This document shows, in pieces, positions 32,730 to 42,682 of a stretch of DNA of 64,000 nt (position 1 is its first letter; each line of letters starts with the position of its first letter). This DNA is from an uncultured Paracoccaceae bacterium (GTDB lineage Bacteria; Pseudomonadota; Alphaproteobacteria; Rhodobacterales; Rhodobacteraceae). The translations under genes and the position numbers were made by a program. The notes under the pieces are model-generated. The model searched no databases. It was not told where the DNA came from and saw only the letters and a list, made by a program, of their open reading frames with translations. The stretch spans positions 62,001-126,000 of the forward strand of contig CANMFL010000008.1 of the NCBI GenBank assembly GCA_947497185.1. Direction: 5' to 3'.

Positions 32730-33143
32730 CTAGAGGTCGCGGATCATGTCTTGGTGTGGAATGCCGGCATCGTCGTAGAACGGGCCGTAGCCTTTGAAGC
32801 CAAGTTTTTCGTAGAATCCAATGGCGTGGTCTTGTGAGCCAAGCTTGGCACGGGTCACGTTCGGCAGCGTGCGCAGGTGGTCCATCGCGGCCTCGACGAT
32901 TCGTGCGCCCAATCCGGTGCCACGGTGTTCGGCAAGCACGCAAATGCGGCCGATTTTGCCGATGTCGTTTTGGATGAGCAGGCGGGCCGTGCCGGCGGGT
33001 TTGCCGTCAACAACTGCCAGCATATGGATCGCGCTCGCGTCCAAATCGTCCATTTCTTCGGCCTCAGAGATGCCTTGTTCGTCGATGAACACGGCACGGC
33101 GCAGGGCGACGCATGGCGCGTAGTCTTCCACAACGTTGATCAT
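32730..33143 (-). CDS. GNAT-family N-acetyltransferase
   Basis: 137 aa. GNAT core with acetyl-CoA loop [19 protein letters not shown] near residue 72 and a C-terminal [19 protein letters not shown] motif. The N-terminal [11 protein letters not shown] resembles the ElaA-type subgroup. Acceptor unknown. Its ATG overlaps the stop of dapE, so it is the last gene of an unknown gene-dapE-GNAT operon. Confidence 0.88.
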   Translation of the reverse strand: MINVVEDYAPCVALRRAVFIDEQGISEAEEMDDLDASAIHMLAVVDGKPAGTARLLIQNDIGKIGRICVLAEHRGTGLGARIVEAAMDHLRTLPNVTRAKLGSQDHAIGFYEKLGFKGYGPFYDDAGIPHQDMIRDL

Positions 33144-34282
33144 GCAAAGTAATCCTTGAGAATGCGGCTGTAGATTGCTTTCAGTGTGATGATTTCACTG
33201 ACCATGACGCGTTCATCCACTTGGTGCATTGTTTTACCCGCGAGACCGAATTCGACGACGGGGCAGTGGTTCTTCACAAAGCGCGCATCAGATGTCCCGC
33301 CTGATGTGGACAACTCTGGATCACGTCCAGTTTCCGCCCTGACCGCTGCCCCGATAAGATCAGAAAGCGGGCCGGGGGGCGTGATGAAGCTTTCGCCAGA
33401 AATCTTGACCTTCATGCTGATATCGAGGTCGAATTGCGCGGCGACTTTATCGGCCTCTGCTTCGATCCACGCTGTCAAATCCGCGCCTGTATGGCTGTCA
33501 TTGAAACGGATGTTTACGGTTGCGGCGCATTGGGCGGGGATCACGTTGGTCGCACCGTTGCCTGTGTCGATTGTCACAACCGCCAGTGACGACGGGTCAA
33601 AATGTTCGGTGCCTTGGTCCAATTCATGCGACGCAAGCACATCCATCAAGCGGGAGATGGCGTGTACCGGGTTCTTGGCGCGGTGAGGGTAGGCCGAATG
33701 GCCCTGCACACCTGTTACCGTAAACCACACCGTCATCGACCCGCGACGACCGATTTTCATCGCGTCACCAATTGCGTCTGGGCAGGTCGGTTCCCCTACT
33801 AAACACACGGACATCGCTTCGTTATTGGCGTCCATCCAGTCGAGCAATGCGACGGTGCCGTCTTGGGCGACGTCTTCTTCGTCGCCTGTGATCGCCAGCA
33901 CGACCGCTCCGTCAGGCGGTGTGTCGCGCACGAAATCCACGGCGGCAGCGGCAAAGGCTGCAACGCCGGATTTCATGTCCGTCGCACCGCGTCCGTACAG
34001 ATAGCCGTCTTTGATTTCGGCACCAAACGGGTCAACGGTCCAGTCGTCTGGATTGCCCAAGGGGACAACGTCGGTGTGGCCGTTAAAACCAAACGTGCGG
34101 TTCGCGCCTTGCCGTCCCCAGCGGGCATACAGATTGCAAATGCCGCCACGATCAACGCGGGTGCAGTCAAATCCGGCCTCACTTAGCAGTTTCTCGAGCA
34201 GTACCAATGCACCGCCTTCTGCGGGGGTGATCGAGTTGCAGCGCACCAGGTCGGCGGTGAGGGCGACAGGATCAATCGTCAT
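33140..34282 (-). CDS. dapE: Succinyl-diaminopimelate desuccinylase
   Basis: 380 aa from ATG 34282, with GGAG 8 nt upstream. M20 metallopeptidase: [13 protein letters not shown] (H and D metal ligands) near residue 67, [14 protein letters not shown] near 100 and [13 protein letters not shown] near 135, as in DapE. It cleaves N-succinyl-LL-diaminopimelate in lysine and peptidoglycan precursor synthesis. Two other steps of the same succinylase branch, dapD (35.9 kb) and a dapC-like aminotransferase (48.6 kb), are in the window. The preceding small gene overlaps its start by 11 bp. Confidence 0.95.
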   Translation of the reverse strand: MTIDPVALTADLVRCNSITPAEGGALVLLEKLLSEAGFDCTRVDRGGICNLYARWGRQGANRTFGFNGHTDVVPLGNPDDWTVDPFGAEIKDGYLYGRGATDMKSGVAAFAAAAVDFVRDTPPDGAVVLAITGDEEDVAQDGTVALLDWMDANNEAMSVCLVGEPTCPDAIGDAMKIGRRGSMTVWFTVTGVQGHSAYPHRAKNPVHAISRLMDVLASHELDQGTEHFDPSSLAVVTIDTGNGATNVIPAQCAATVNIRFNDSHTGADLTAWIEAEADKVAAQFDLDISMKVKISGESFITPPGPLSDLIGAAVRAETGRDPELSTSGGTSDARFVKNHCPVVEFGLAGKTMHQVDERVMVSEIITLKAIYSRILKDYFA

Positions 34283-34628
34283 CTTTTTCGTCTCCTTCAA
34301 AGAACGGTGTCATCTGGGCGATGATCACGGAATTCTCGTCCAGCGCCCGTTTCATCAGCCCGCGTTCTTCGTCGTTGATGTCATGGCCCTCGGCCAGCCG
34401 TTCTTCAAGCGTGCCGTAGCCGGACACGTCAAGCGGGGCCAAATCGGCTTGTTTCAGGATCGCGACGGTCTCGCGGACGGCTTCTGCTTCGTCCACGCCA
34501 GAGGCGTAACACATCAGCGCGCCGCCTGTGGCGCCTTCGGGTAATCCGTCGTCCGTGTTACGGCCGACTTCGACCAAAAGGGTGTAGACCTGCTGTCTGG
34601 ACGGTTTTTTGGCTTTAGGTTGGGTCAT
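34272..34628 (-). CDS. Hypothetical protein upstream of dapE
   Basis: 118 aa from ATG 34628 ([20 protein letters not shown]); the frame to 34703 adds unlikely residues. [21 protein letters not shown] block in the middle and an acidic end (FEGDEKDDD). Not recognised. The overlap with dapE by 11 bp indicates co-translation, and I believe similar small genes accompany dapE in related genomes, but I cannot verify this. No signal peptide or membrane segment. Confidence 0.7.
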   Translation of the reverse strand: MTQPKAKKPSRQQVYTLLVEVGRNTDDGLPEGATGGALMCYASGVDEAEAVRETVAILKQADLAPLDVSGYGTLEERLAEGHDINDEERGLMKRALDENSVIIAQMTPFFEGDEKDDD

Positions 34629-34755
34629 GAACGTGGCCTTTAGGCAATGTTTTGCTGTTACTGACGTTTCAAACTCTGACCCGAAGGGCAAGAGCCTTGT
34701 CATCCCCCAGTCATTGGCGCAGGGGACGACACAGAGACTAGGGGACTTCTACACT

Positions 34756-35832
34756 ATGCGTTTTTTAATGATCATCATCGGGATCTACGTATCCCTTTGG
34801 ACAACTGTGGCAACGGCACAGACGCCGGATGTGTCATTGACGATTGGGACGGTCACACGCGAACCGTTCTCGTTCGAAACGCCCGAAGGGCACAGCGGCT
34901 TTAGCATCGACTTGCTGAACGCCGCGGTCGAGACCATCGGCATGTCGGTTAGTTATCAAAGCTTTGACAGCTTTGCAGAAATGTTGACTGCAGTAGAAAC
35001 TGGCATGGTTGACGCGGCGATCTCGAACATTTCGATCACGGCAGAACGTGAACGCCTGATGGACTTTACCCAGCCGATCTTTGACGGCGGTGTGCAGGTC
35101 ATGTTGCGATCCGATGCAAGTGCAAGCAGTAGCATCTTTTCGGTGATTTTGACGCGCGATATTGGATTGCTGGTCCTGAGTGCTGTGTTGCTTTTACTGG
35201 CCGGCGGCATGTTAATGTACCTGTTTGAACGCAAGCATCAGCCCTATTTTGATCACAACCCGAAGGACGCGGTGTTTCCTGCGTTCTGGTGGGCGCTTAA
35301 CCTCGTCGTGAACGGCGGTTTTGAGGAACGTGTGCCGCAGTCCAAACCGGGCCGTGCATTTGGTGTGGTCCTTGTGATCGGCAGCTTGTTCATCGTGTCG
35401 ATCTTTGTGGCCCAGATCACAGCGGCACTGACGGTCAACGCGATCCAAGACAACGTGGACAGCTTGTCGGACCTTGACGGGCGGTCAGTTGGTACGATCC
35501 AAATGTCGACAACGTCAGCGTTCCTTGATGATCGCGGCATCGCTCATTTTGAATTCGCCGGATTGGAAGAACTATTTGTTGCATTCGAGACCAAACAGAT
35601 CGAAGCGGTCGTCTTTGATGGTCCAATCCTCGCGCACTACGTGGACAATACCGGCCTCGGTAAGTCCCGCTTGCTGGAACGTATCTACCGTCCTGAAAAA
35701 TATGGAATGGTGTTCACCGAAGGCAGTCTTTACCGCGAGCCTGTCGATCAGGCGTTCTTGCGGTTGCGTGAAGATGGCACCTACCAAGATCTGATCACAA
35801 AATGGTTCGGTCCAGCCTACTCGATCCGCTAG
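34756..35832 (+). CDS. Prokaryotic glutamate-receptor-like ion channel
   Basis: 358 aa from ATG 34756, giving a signal peptide ending near ATAQ. Residues 25-118 and 225-355 are the two halves of a periplasmic amino-acid-binding (SBP family 3) domain. Between them are two membrane helices (about 132-155 and 203-226) flanking a re-entrant pore segment (about 173-190). That interrupted-binding-domain topology is that of GluR0-type ligand-gated channels. The usual potassium filter TVGYG is replaced by VVNGGFEER, so ion selectivity is not predictable. Automated annotation might call it just an ABC substrate-binding protein. Upstream lies the divergent unknown gene of the dapE operon. Confidence 0.85.
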   Translation: MRFLMIIIGIYVSLWTTVATAQTPDVSLTIGTVTREPFSFETPEGHSGFSIDLLNAAVETIGMSVSYQSFDSFAEMLTAVETGMVDAAISNISITAERERLMDFTQPIFDGGVQVMLRSDASASSSIFSVILTRDIGLLVLSAVLLLLAGGMLMYLFERKHQPYFDHNPKDAVFPAFWWALNLVVNGGFEERVPQSKPGRAFGVVLVIGSLFIVSIFVAQITAALTVNAIQDNVDSLSDLDGRSVGTIQMSTTSAFLDDRGIAHFEFAGLEELFVAFETKQIEAVVFDGPILAHYVDNTGLGKSRLLERIYRPEKYGMVFTEGSLYREPVDQAFLRLREDGTYQDLITKWFGPAYSIR

Positions 35833-35840
35833 AGAGGTCA

Positions 35841-35861
35841 GAGGGCGGTAAACCCGCCCTC
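35841..35861. terminator. Hairpin between the channel gene and dapD
   Basis: Perfect 8-bp stem GAGGGCGG / CCGCCCTC with a 5-nt loop between two convergent genes. No strong T-run on either side, so it is termination-assisting at best. Confidence 0.55.
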
Positions 35862-35873
35862 GACCATGATCAT

Positions 35874-36701
35874 TTAGTCACGCAACAATTCGTTGATGCC
35901 TGTTTTCGACCGTGTCTTTTCGTCAACGCGTTTCACGATCACCGCACAGTACAAGTTGATGCCGTTCTTTGATGGCATCGTGCCTGCAACGACGACGGAA
36001 TATGGTGGGACTTCGCCGTATGACACTTCGCCAGTTTCGCGGTCTACGATCTTGGTGGATTGGCCGATAAACACGCCCATGCCCAGAACAGAGCCTTCGC
36101 GGATGATGCAGCCTTCAACAACCTCGGAGCGGGCGCCGATAAAGCAGTTGTCTTCGATGATTGTCGGGCCAGCCTGCATTGGTTCTAGCACGCCGCCGAT
36201 GCCAACGCCGCCGGATAGGTGTACGTTTTTACCGATCTGCGCGCATGAGCCAACAGTGGCCCAGCCGTCTACCATCGTGCCTTCATCAACATAAGCGCCA
36301 AGGTTCACAAAGGACGGCATCAGCACAACGCCGGGTGCGATATAGGCCGAACGGCGCACGATGGACCCCGGAACGGCACGAAAACCAGCTGCTTTCCATT
36401 GATCGTCGCCCCAACCTGCGAACTTTGACGGAACCTTGTCCCACCACGTTGTGTCGCCATTACCGCCGTTTATGGCTTCCATGTCGTTCAGGCGGAACGA
36501 CAAAAGCACAGCTTTTTTCGCCCATTGGTTCACGAACCAATTGCCGTCTTCCTGCTTTTCAGCGACGCGTAATTTGCCGCTGTCCAAAGCGTTCATTGTA
36601 TCTTCGATGGCGTCGCGCGTTTCGCCTTTGGTGGCTGGCGTGATCGTGTCACGGGCCTCCCATGCGGCTTCGATGGCGGTCTCAAGGGCAGCATTCGACA
36701 T
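35874..36701 (-). CDS. dapD: Tetrahydrodipicolinate N-succinyltransferase
   Basis: 275 aa, the standard DapD length. Hexapeptide-repeat left-handed beta-helix from about residue 105 ([40 protein letters not shown]), with [14 protein letters not shown] and a C-terminal [16 protein letters not shown] segment typical of DapD. It succinylates tetrahydrodipicolinate in the lysine/peptidoglycan pathway. Expressed from its own upstream region (36702 onward). Confidence 0.96.
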   Translation of the reverse strand: MSNAALETAIEAAWEARDTITPATKGETRDAIEDTMNALDSGKLRVAEKQEDGNWFVNQWAKKAVLLSFRLNDMEAINGGNGDTTWWDKVPSKFAGWGDDQWKAAGFRAVPGSIVRRSAYIAPGVVLMPSFVNLGAYVDEGTMVDGWATVGSCAQIGKNVHLSGGVGIGGVLEPMQAGPTIIEDNCFIGARSEVVEGCIIREGSVLGMGVFIGQSTKIVDRETGEVSYGEVPPYSVVVAGTMPSKNGINLYCAVIVKRVDEKTRSKTGINELLRD

Positions 36702-36974
36702 GAGGCAGGGTCCTTTGGTCTAGAAATTGTTCATCGCGGCTATAATCGGACAGGGCTACGGGCGCAATCTATGCCGACATACAGCAAAATCATCGTCGAC
36801 AGGAAAGATGCCAAACTGCGAGCCGCCAAATATCAAATTCCGCGCACACAGGCACGCCGATTTAATGAATTGCTTCACGCAGAAAGTCACTAATCCCAGA
36901 AAGAAGACGTAGAGCGATTGCATCCGTCGGCGCTTCCAGCAAGTCTATTGCAAACAAAAAGAAAGAAGCGACCG
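36702..36974. other. Noncoding gap between dapD and the LOG gene
   Basis: 273 bp, divergent promoters expected. A 61-codon frame at 36727-36912 lacks a ribosome binding site, signal or family and is not believed. No clear structure noticed. Confidence 0.5.
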
Positions 36975-37817
36975 ATGGATCACCGTAAACATAATCTGCG
37001 CGACAGCCACGAAGACCGCGAAGCGGTATCGCACACGCCGGTCACACCGCAGACGCAGGCGCCGTCCTACAAGTTGGCGTTCGCAGACGTCGACTTCCTG
37101 TGTCGCGAAGATTTACGGCCTGTGCGCTTGCAACTCGAATTGCTCAAGCCTGAATTGTTAATGAACGAAGCGGGGATCGAATCCACCATCGTTCTGTTCG
37201 GTGGGGCACGTATTCCAGAGCCCGCGAAAAAAGACACTGCGCGAACCAAGACGCTGGCAGACCTGTCGAAATACTACGATGAGGCGCGTAAATTTTCGGA
37301 ACTTATGACGGCGAAATCTATGGCCAGCGGCGGCCAACGCGGCGTGATCGCAACAGGCGGCGGTCCAGGCGTGATGGAAGCAGGAAACCGAGGCGCACAA
37401 GACGCCGGCGGCAAATCCATCGGGTTGAATATCGTGCTGCCGTTTGAACAAGCACCAAACGAATACGTGACGCCAGAGTTATGCTTCAATTTCCACTACT
37501 TCGCGATTCGCAAGATGCACTTCTTGATGCGTGCCGAAGCAATCACCGTCTTTCCAGGTGGCTTTGGAACGCTTGATGAAATGTTCGAGGCCTTAACTCT
37601 GATACAGACAGGCCGTATGGAACGCGTGCCGTTTCTGCTGTTCGGGAAAGCCTTCTGGGAAGGTATTATTAACTGGGATGTTCTGGCCGACGCTGGCACA
37701 ATTTCGGCAGATGACCTTAAGCTATTCCGCTTTGTTGAAACCGCAGAAGAAGCGATGGAAGCGCTGGAAAACTGGGAAGGTAAAGGCATAAAACGCGGAA
37801 ACATACCGGGTCGCTGA
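36975..37817 (+). CDS. LOG-family protein (cytokinin-riboside phosphoribohydrolase-like)
   Basis: 280 aa from ATG 36975 (MDHRKHNLRDSHEDREAVSH), preceded by AAAGAAAGAAG; the upstream TTG at 36918 is weaker. Rossmann-like LOG fold with ATGGGPGVMEAGNRGA near residue 135 and the diagnostic PGGFGTLDEMFEAL near 197. Bacterial LOG proteins hydrolyse nucleoside monophosphates and are often described as nucleotide 5'-monophosphate nucleosidases. The 80-residue N-terminal extension is typical of the longer form. Confidence 0.9.
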   Translation: MDHRKHNLRDSHEDREAVSHTPVTPQTQAPSYKLAFADVDFLCREDLRPVRLQLELLKPELLMNEAGIESTIVLFGGARIPEPAKKDTARTKTLADLSKYYDEARKFSELMTAKSMASGGQRGVIATGGGPGVMEAGNRGAQDAGGKSIGLNIVLPFEQAPNEYVTPELCFNFHYFAIRKMHFLMRAEAITVFPGGFGTLDEMFEALTLIQTGRMERVPFLLFGKAFWEGIINWDVLADAGTISADDLKLFRFVETAEEAMEALENWEGKGIKRGNIPGR

Positions 37818-37872
37818 TCGTCGCAGTCGATTTTTTTGAAGAACTGAAACGAATTTTCAATACTTAACGTAC

Positions 37873-37906
37873 ACAACGGACCTCATGAAGTTGGGGTCTG
37901 TTTTGT
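37873..37906 (+). terminator. Weak terminator after the LOG gene
   Basis: CGGACC (37877-37882) pairs with GGTCTG (37895-37900), flanked by ACAA and TTTTGT. The T-run runs into the start of the next gene. Confidence 0.4.
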
Positions 37907-38629
37907 ATGATTATTGAACGTTGCGTTGTGACTTTATTTTTACTGGTTTTGATGGCGATGGGCGCACACGCGCAAGTCACGCCACTGATCAGCGGGGGGG
38001 ATCGTGTGCCACTTGTCCAGATCAATCGCACCAGTGAACCGTTGAAAAGCATCGGATCCAGTTTGTTCATCGGGCAAAGCGGCGGCAGCCTATTTGCGCC
38101 CTATCCGACCCGCCACAAAACACCGATTGGCGGAGTTTTGGGCCGATACGCATCGTCAGAAGCCCGATTATTGCAATTGATCGCATCCGCGGAAGCAGGG
38201 CCAGACGGCTACGATGCGGTGCAGCACGGGGCTTCAAAGCGTCCGGCAAAACGACCAACTGACATGACTATCGGCGAGATATACGACTGGATTGTCGCTA
38301 CACCGGGCCAGCCTCATGCCATAGGCCGTTATCAATTCATTCCTGATACGTTGCGCCGTTTGGTCGGGCAGGCGGGATTCACACGGCAAACGCAATTCAC
38401 GCCCGCTGTGCAGGATCAACTTGCGGAAATTCTGCTAAATGACGCAGGGTTGGTCGTCTTTAGGGCAGGTAGCATTACCCGTCATGCGTTTATGAACAAT
38501 TTGGCAAAAATCTGGGCAGGACTGCCGACGTCCTCGGGGAAATCGTTCTACCACGGCTACGCAGGCAATCACGCCACAATGACGTGGGCCCGCTACGACG
38601 CCGAGATGAGCCAAATTTACCCCGGTTAG
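37907..38629 (+). CDS. Secreted lysozyme-like (muramidase-type) protein
   Basis: 240 aa with a signal peptide ending near AHAQ. After a linker, the segment LLQLIASAEAGPDGYDAVQH (glutamate near residue 94) followed by MTIGEIYDWI and HAIGRYQFIPDTL matches the lysozyme-like fold of phage-type muramidases, with 'E-x-G....I..YQ.IP.TL'. It probably cuts peptidoglycan in the periplasm. No holin or phage gene is nearby, so a housekeeping or envelope-remodelling role fits better than prophage lysis. Confidence 0.75.
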   Translation: MIIERCVVTLFLLVLMAMGAHAQVTPLISGGDRVPLVQINRTSEPLKSIGSSLFIGQSGGSLFAPYPTRHKTPIGGVLGRYASSEARLLQLIASAEAGPDGYDAVQHGASKRPAKRPTDMTIGEIYDWIVATPGQPHAIGRYQFIPDTLRRLVGQAGFTRQTQFTPAVQDQLAEILLNDAGLVVFRAGSITRHAFMNNLAKIWAGLPTSSGKSFYHGYAGNHATMTWARYDAEMSQIYPG

Positions 38630-38636
38630 TTGGTGC

Positions 38637-39548
38637 TTACGGTAGTGATGCAATCCGTTCCATCGCCAGATCAACCGCCCACTTCGCGTCGACACTCATC
38701 GCCACGTCCACAAGGGGGCGGGTATCATCGGCAACTGTCTGGCCTATTTGATCGCCATCCAGAACAACACGCAGGCCAGATTGCTTCATCGCAAAACGTT
38801 CGGGCGCGATGCAAGCGAGCAAAGCTGTCGAATCATGCATCGGACATCCGTCGAGCACGCCAACGGACCGATAAAAACCGAGATAGAAGTCAGAAATATC
38901 CCGAATAAATCCACCAATCTTGGGTGAAGTTTCACCCATCGCAGCAAAGTGCTCAGGCGCCAAAAGCGTAAGCATAGTCGCATTCAGGCCAACCATGACG
39001 GTGTGCATGTCAGTCGAGAACACTACATCTGCTGCGGCGGGATCGTGATAAATATTCGCTTCGGCATAGGGCGAGATATTGCCAGCGCATTCAAACGCGC
39101 CGCCCATAATCACAAGACTTTTGATGTTTTTCGCAAAATCCGGATCCAGCTTGATCGCGTCGGCAATATTAGTCAGCGGACCAATCGCACAAACGACGAG
39201 TTCGCCGACATTTTCCCGGGCCATGCGCACCAAAAATGTGGCGGCATTTTCGGCTTCATTTTCGCCAATCTCAGGAATGTCAGCGATAGCGCCAAGACCT
39301 TCATCACCGTGAACATTCGCAGACGGTTGATAATCTGTCGCGCCATAGGGAAGTGCAGCACCTTCAGCGACCGGACATTTTGTGCCTAGGAAATCAAGTA
39401 AATATCGCGCGTTACGGCTGGATTGATGAACGAACGTATTGCCAAAAATAGTGGTCAACCCAAAAAGTTTGACATCAGGCAAAGCTGTAGCCAATGCAAT
39501 CGCTAGGGCATCATCCACGCCCGGATCCGTATCAATTATCAATTTCAT
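38637..39548 (-). CDS. Inosine-uridine-preferring nucleoside hydrolase
   Basis: 303 aa from ATG 39548 (MKLIIDTDPGVDD). The DTDPGVDDALAIA calcium-binding cluster near the start and the TNIADAIKLDPDFAKNIKSL block near 125 identify the IU-nucleoside hydrolase family, which hydrolyses ribonucleosides to base and ribose for salvage. Pyrimidine or purine preference is not readable. It converges on the lysozyme-like gene with a 7-bp gap. Confidence 0.92.
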   Translation of the reverse strand: MKLIIDTDPGVDDALAIALATALPDVKLFGLTTIFGNTFVHQSSRNARYLLDFLGTKCPVAEGAALPYGATDYQPSANVHGDEGLGAIADIPEIGENEAENAATFLVRMARENVGELVVCAIGPLTNIADAIKLDPDFAKNIKSLVIMGGAFECAGNISPYAEANIYHDPAAADVVFSTDMHTVMVGLNATMLTLLAPEHFAAMGETSPKIGGFIRDISDFYLGFYRSVGVLDGCPMHDSTALLACIAPERFAMKQSGLRVVLDGDQIGQTVADDTRPLVDVAMSVDAKWAVDLAMERIASLP

Positions 39549-39628
39549 TTCAATTGCCACCAATTGCGGAGGGGACCAAAGCCCCTACCAACTTCAAATT
39601 ACAAACCTGTCCGGTATTTTGCGCTTGA

Positions 39629-40807
39629 TCAACCGCCAGTTTCGGCAGCGATCTGCGCCTTGGTCTTGCGACCGCGTTCGGTTTCCGACTTCAGTTGTCC
39701 GCAAGCGGCCATGATATCTTCGCCGCGCGGCCGACGTACGGGCGACGAATATCCAGCGTCATGGACAATGTCAGCAAACTTGCGAATCCGGTTATTCGAC
39801 GACCGCTTATAAGGCGCACCTGGCCATTCGTTGAAGGGGATCAGATTGATCTTGGCTGGAATCCCTTCGATCAGTTTTACCAAACGGTGAGCGTCTTCAT
39901 CACTGTCATTCACGCCGTCCAGCATCACGTATTCAAAGGTGATACGTTCGGAGTTGGATACCTTTGGATATGACCGCAGGGCGTCCAGTAAGTCAGCCAA
40001 AGGCCAGCGTTTGTTGATCGGAACCAGCTTGTCACGCACTTCATCAGTGGTGGCATGGAAGGAAATTGCCAGCTGACAACCGATCTCTTGAGCGGTTCGT
40101 GCGATCTCTGGTACGACACCAGACGTCGACAGCGTAATCCGGCGACGGGACAATTGAATGCCGTCAGGGTCCATCGCAATTTTCATCGCATCGCGCACGT
40201 TTTCAAAATTATATAGCGGCTCGCCCATGCCCATCAAAACGATGTTCGACAGCAGGCGAGGGCCGTCAGTACGGGTGCCATGATCCGGCCATTCATCCAA
40301 ATCATCGCGAGCAACCAACACTTGGCCGATGATTTCAGCAGATGTCAGGTTGCGAACAAGTTTCTGTGTACCCGTATGGCAGAAGGAACAGGTTAATGTG
40401 CAGCCAACTTGGGACGACACGCAAAGTGTGCCACGATCGGTTTCGGGAATATACACGATCTCAACTTCATGGCCGCCAGCAATGCGAACGAGATACTTGC
40501 GCGTGCCATCTTCGGACACCTGCCGTGTCACGACCTCGGGGACGGCGACGACAAAAGTCTCGGCCAGCATCGCACGGTAGTCTTTGGAAAGATTGGTCAT
40601 TTCCGCAAAATCACGGACGCCCCAATGGTAAATCCATTGCCAAATCTGGCCTACACGCATCTTCGCCTGCTTCTCAGATGTGCCAGCTTCGATTAACGCC
40701 GCACGCATCTGATCACGTGTCATGCCAACAAGATTCGGCAAAGCACCACCGACATCTTTGCGCGGAATGGTTAACATATCAGGGGTGACGGGGGCCGTAG
40801 CGTTCAT
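39629..40807 (-). CDS. rlmN: Dual-specificity RNA methyltransferase RlmN
   Basis: 392 aa from ATG 40807. Radical-SAM cluster cysteines in [11 protein letters not shown] near residue 126, upstream [11 protein letters not shown], then [17 protein letters not shown] and a C-terminal [16 protein letters not shown], the RlmN pattern including the second catalytic cysteine. It methylates A2503 of 23S rRNA and A37 of some tRNAs. Single gene, minus strand. Confidence 0.96.
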   Translation of the reverse strand: MNATAPVTPDMLTIPRKDVGGALPNLVGMTRDQMRAALIEAGTSEKQAKMRVGQIWQWIYHWGVRDFAEMTNLSKDYRAMLAETFVVAVPEVVTRQVSEDGTRKYLVRIAGGHEVEIVYIPETDRGTLCVSSQVGCTLTCSFCHTGTQKLVRNLTSAEIIGQVLVARDDLDEWPDHGTRTDGPRLLSNIVLMGMGEPLYNFENVRDAMKIAMDPDGIQLSRRRITLSTSGVVPEIARTAQEIGCQLAISFHATTDEVRDKLVPINKRWPLADLLDALRSYPKVSNSERITFEYVMLDGVNDSDEDAHRLVKLIEGIPAKINLIPFNEWPGAPYKRSSNNRIRKFADIVHDAGYSSPVRRPRGEDIMAACGQLKSETERGRKTKAQIAAETGG

Positions 40808-40925
40808 AATCGAATCTCCAACATTCACGCCCCATATAAACAATAAGCGTCGGTTACCAATGAAAACCGACGCTTTGTTTCTGTGACGTGTGGTATGTCC
40901 CTTAGATTTAGCAGCAGTGACCGAC

Positions 40926-40967
40926 CAAATTTTCTCGAAAATTTGTACGATTTTTCGAGAAAAATCG
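40926..40967. repeat. Two tandem 9-bp palindromes after the ialB-like gene
   Basis: CAAATTTTC-TC-GAAAATTTG (40926-40945) and CGATTTTTC-GA-GAAAAATCG (40948-40967), the second one base past the stop codon on the minus strand. Same family as 9358-9377 and 43479-43498. Confidence 0.65.
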
Positions 40968-40968
40968 A

Positions 40969-41496
40969 TTACCCTGCGCAGCGACGTTCGGCTTCTTCAA
41001 CTGCGGCGGTGAAGCCGAGCAGCGAAAAGGTGTCGCGTGTAACCGTGCCCCGACCGGAGCGTGCTGTCAGTACGGCACCTGATCCGCGTTTCATCGCAGC
41101 TACGATTTTTGCGTCATCTTCCGGCGTGGCCGGCCAAGCCCATTCGCCTTCGGTGAACAATTCAAAGGTTGTTCCGCTGATATCCATTGACGCGGTTGAA
41201 CCGCTCGCGAAAGGATAGCCGCCTGTGAATGCAACTTGACCTTGAACGGCCGCACCGGGGCGGTAGAAAACGAACAGTAGAATATCGCCGCGGCGCACTT
41301 CGACAGTACTGCCATCGCGGGTGTTTACTGTTTCTTTAGGCGCGGACACGCCCCAGCATTCATTTGGATTATCTTCGACAAACACACTCCAATCGGTGTT
41401 TGCGGCAACCCGATTTGACGATTCCTGTGCGCCGGCCAATGTGCCTGATGCGATCAGGGCTGTTGCCGTCAGGGCGCGTGCGAAATTCTTAAACAT
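40969..41496 (-). CDS. Invasion-associated locus B (IalB) family protein
   Basis: 175 aa from ATG 41496, giving a signal peptide cut near LAGAQ. The fold is indicated by [20 protein letters not shown], with an ECWG cysteine, and by the C-terminal cysteine (ERRCAG), the pattern of the IalB/DUF1176-like family first named in Bartonella. In free-living Rhodobacteraceae such proteins are common periplasmic proteins of unknown role, and virulence should not be inferred. Downstream palindromes may mark the transcript end. Confidence 0.85.
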   Translation of the reverse strand: MFKNFARALTATALIASGTLAGAQESSNRVAANTDWSVFVEDNPNECWGVSAPKETVNTRDGSTVEVRRGDILLFVFYRPGAAVQGQVAFTGGYPFASGSTASMDISGTTFELFTEGEWAWPATPEDDAKIVAAMKRGSGAVLTARSGRGTVTRDTFSLLGFTAAVEEAERRCAG

Positions 41497-41676
41497 AGTG
41501 ACAGCCTCCAAGCTGTGATTGCCTCTGGATGCCCATCTGGCCGCCAGTACATCTTGAGTGTACCTTTTCGGCTAGCGGGTCGTGTTTCAACTCGATAGGC
41601 ATAGGGTTAGCAAAAAATCGCCCAGTTGTGAAAGCCTAAAAGGCGACGTTGCAGGGCTGTAACATGAGGGACGCAG

Positions 41677-42672
41677 ATGGGTAAGCCAGTTGATTTGATC
41701 GAAGTTTGGCGGGGTGACCTGTTAGAATGCATGCATCAAGGCCATGCGGTCGTGTGTGACGAGGTAGGTCAGATCACGCACGCTTGGGGTGATCCCGAAA
41801 CTGTGATCTATTCACGGTCGTCATGTAAGATGATCCAAGCGTTACCGCTTGTCGAAAGCGGTGCCGCCGATGCCTATGGTCTGACTGAAAAGCAGCTGGC
41901 ATTGTCTTGCGCCTCGCACAATGGATCGGCAATTCACGTCGATGCGGTTAACGCATGGATCAAAGACATCGGTTTAGATGAAAGCGATTTCCGTTGTGGG
42001 CCGCAGGTGCCGGGCGACGTGGATGTGCGCGACGCATTGATCCGTGCTGACGAAAAGCCGTGCCGGATTCATAACAATTGCTCAGGAAAACACTCCGGTT
42101 TTTTAACTCTGACCCAGCATCTGAAGGCGGGGCCTGATTACACAAACATCGACCATCCTGTGCAGGTCGCCTGCAAAGCCGCGTTTGAAGAAACGACCCA
42201 AGAAACGTCCCCGACTTACGGTATCGACGGGTGTTCCGCCCCGAATTTCGCAGGCACGGTTCACGGCCTTGCGCGGTCGATGGCGTTCTATGCTTCTGCC
42301 CATACCCGCAGCGACACACGCTCTAACGCCGCGGCACGGCTGGCATCCGCGATGATGGCCTATCCAGAAATGGTTGCAGGTGAGACCAGAGCCTGTACAA
42401 ATTTGATGCGGGCCATGAATGGCAAAGTTGCGGTGAAAACTGGCGCTGAAGGCGTGTTTATCGCAATTATCCCTGAAAAACGCATCGGCGTTGCGCTGAA
42501 AATTACCGATGGCGCGACCCGTGCAAGTGAAGCTGCAATCGCCGCGATCCTCGTCAAATTAGGTGTGCTCGATGCAGCGCACCCCACGGCCAAATCACTC
42601 ATGGCCCCTGATATTCGCAACTGGGACGGCCTTGTCATCGGTCGTATTAACCCTGTTTCCGCCCTGATCTAA
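41677..42672 (+). CDS. Rhizobium-type (class 3) L-asparaginase
   Basis: 331 aa. The asparaginase II family (AnsA-Rhizobium type, PF06089) is marked by YSRSSCKMIQALPLVE (Ser and Lys of the two Ser-Lys tandems) near residue 46, LSCASHNGSAIHVDAV near 82, and HNNCSGKHSGFLTL (Cys and Lys of the zinc site) near 132. It hydrolyses asparagine to aspartate and ammonia. This family is unrelated in fold to E. coli AnsA/AnsB. Followed 10 bp later by xthA. Confidence 0.9.
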   Translation: MGKPVDLIEVWRGDLLECMHQGHAVVCDEVGQITHAWGDPETVIYSRSSCKMIQALPLVESGAADAYGLTEKQLALSCASHNGSAIHVDAVNAWIKDIGLDESDFRCGPQVPGDVDVRDALIRADEKPCRIHNNCSGKHSGFLTLTQHLKAGPDYTNIDHPVQVACKAAFEETTQETSPTYGIDGCSAPNFAGTVHGLARSMAFYASAHTRSDTRSNAAARLASAMMAYPEMVAGETRACTNLMRAMNGKVAVKTGAEGVFIAIIPEKRIGVALKITDGATRASEAAIAAILVKLGVLDAAHPTAKSLMAPDIRNWDGLVIGRINPVSALI

Positions 42673-42682
42673 GGATTTCCCA

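Noticed and set aside
36727..36912. 61-codon frame between dapD and the LOG gene
   Set aside because: No ribosome binding site, no recognisable features, and lies in a promoter region.
37907..38629. Prophage endolysin
   Set aside because: No other phage genes nearby, and the protein has its own signal peptide; a host envelope protein is more likely.
40969..41496. Virulence factor on the basis of the name IalB
   Set aside because: The family is widespread in free-living relatives, and nothing else here suggests pathogenicity.
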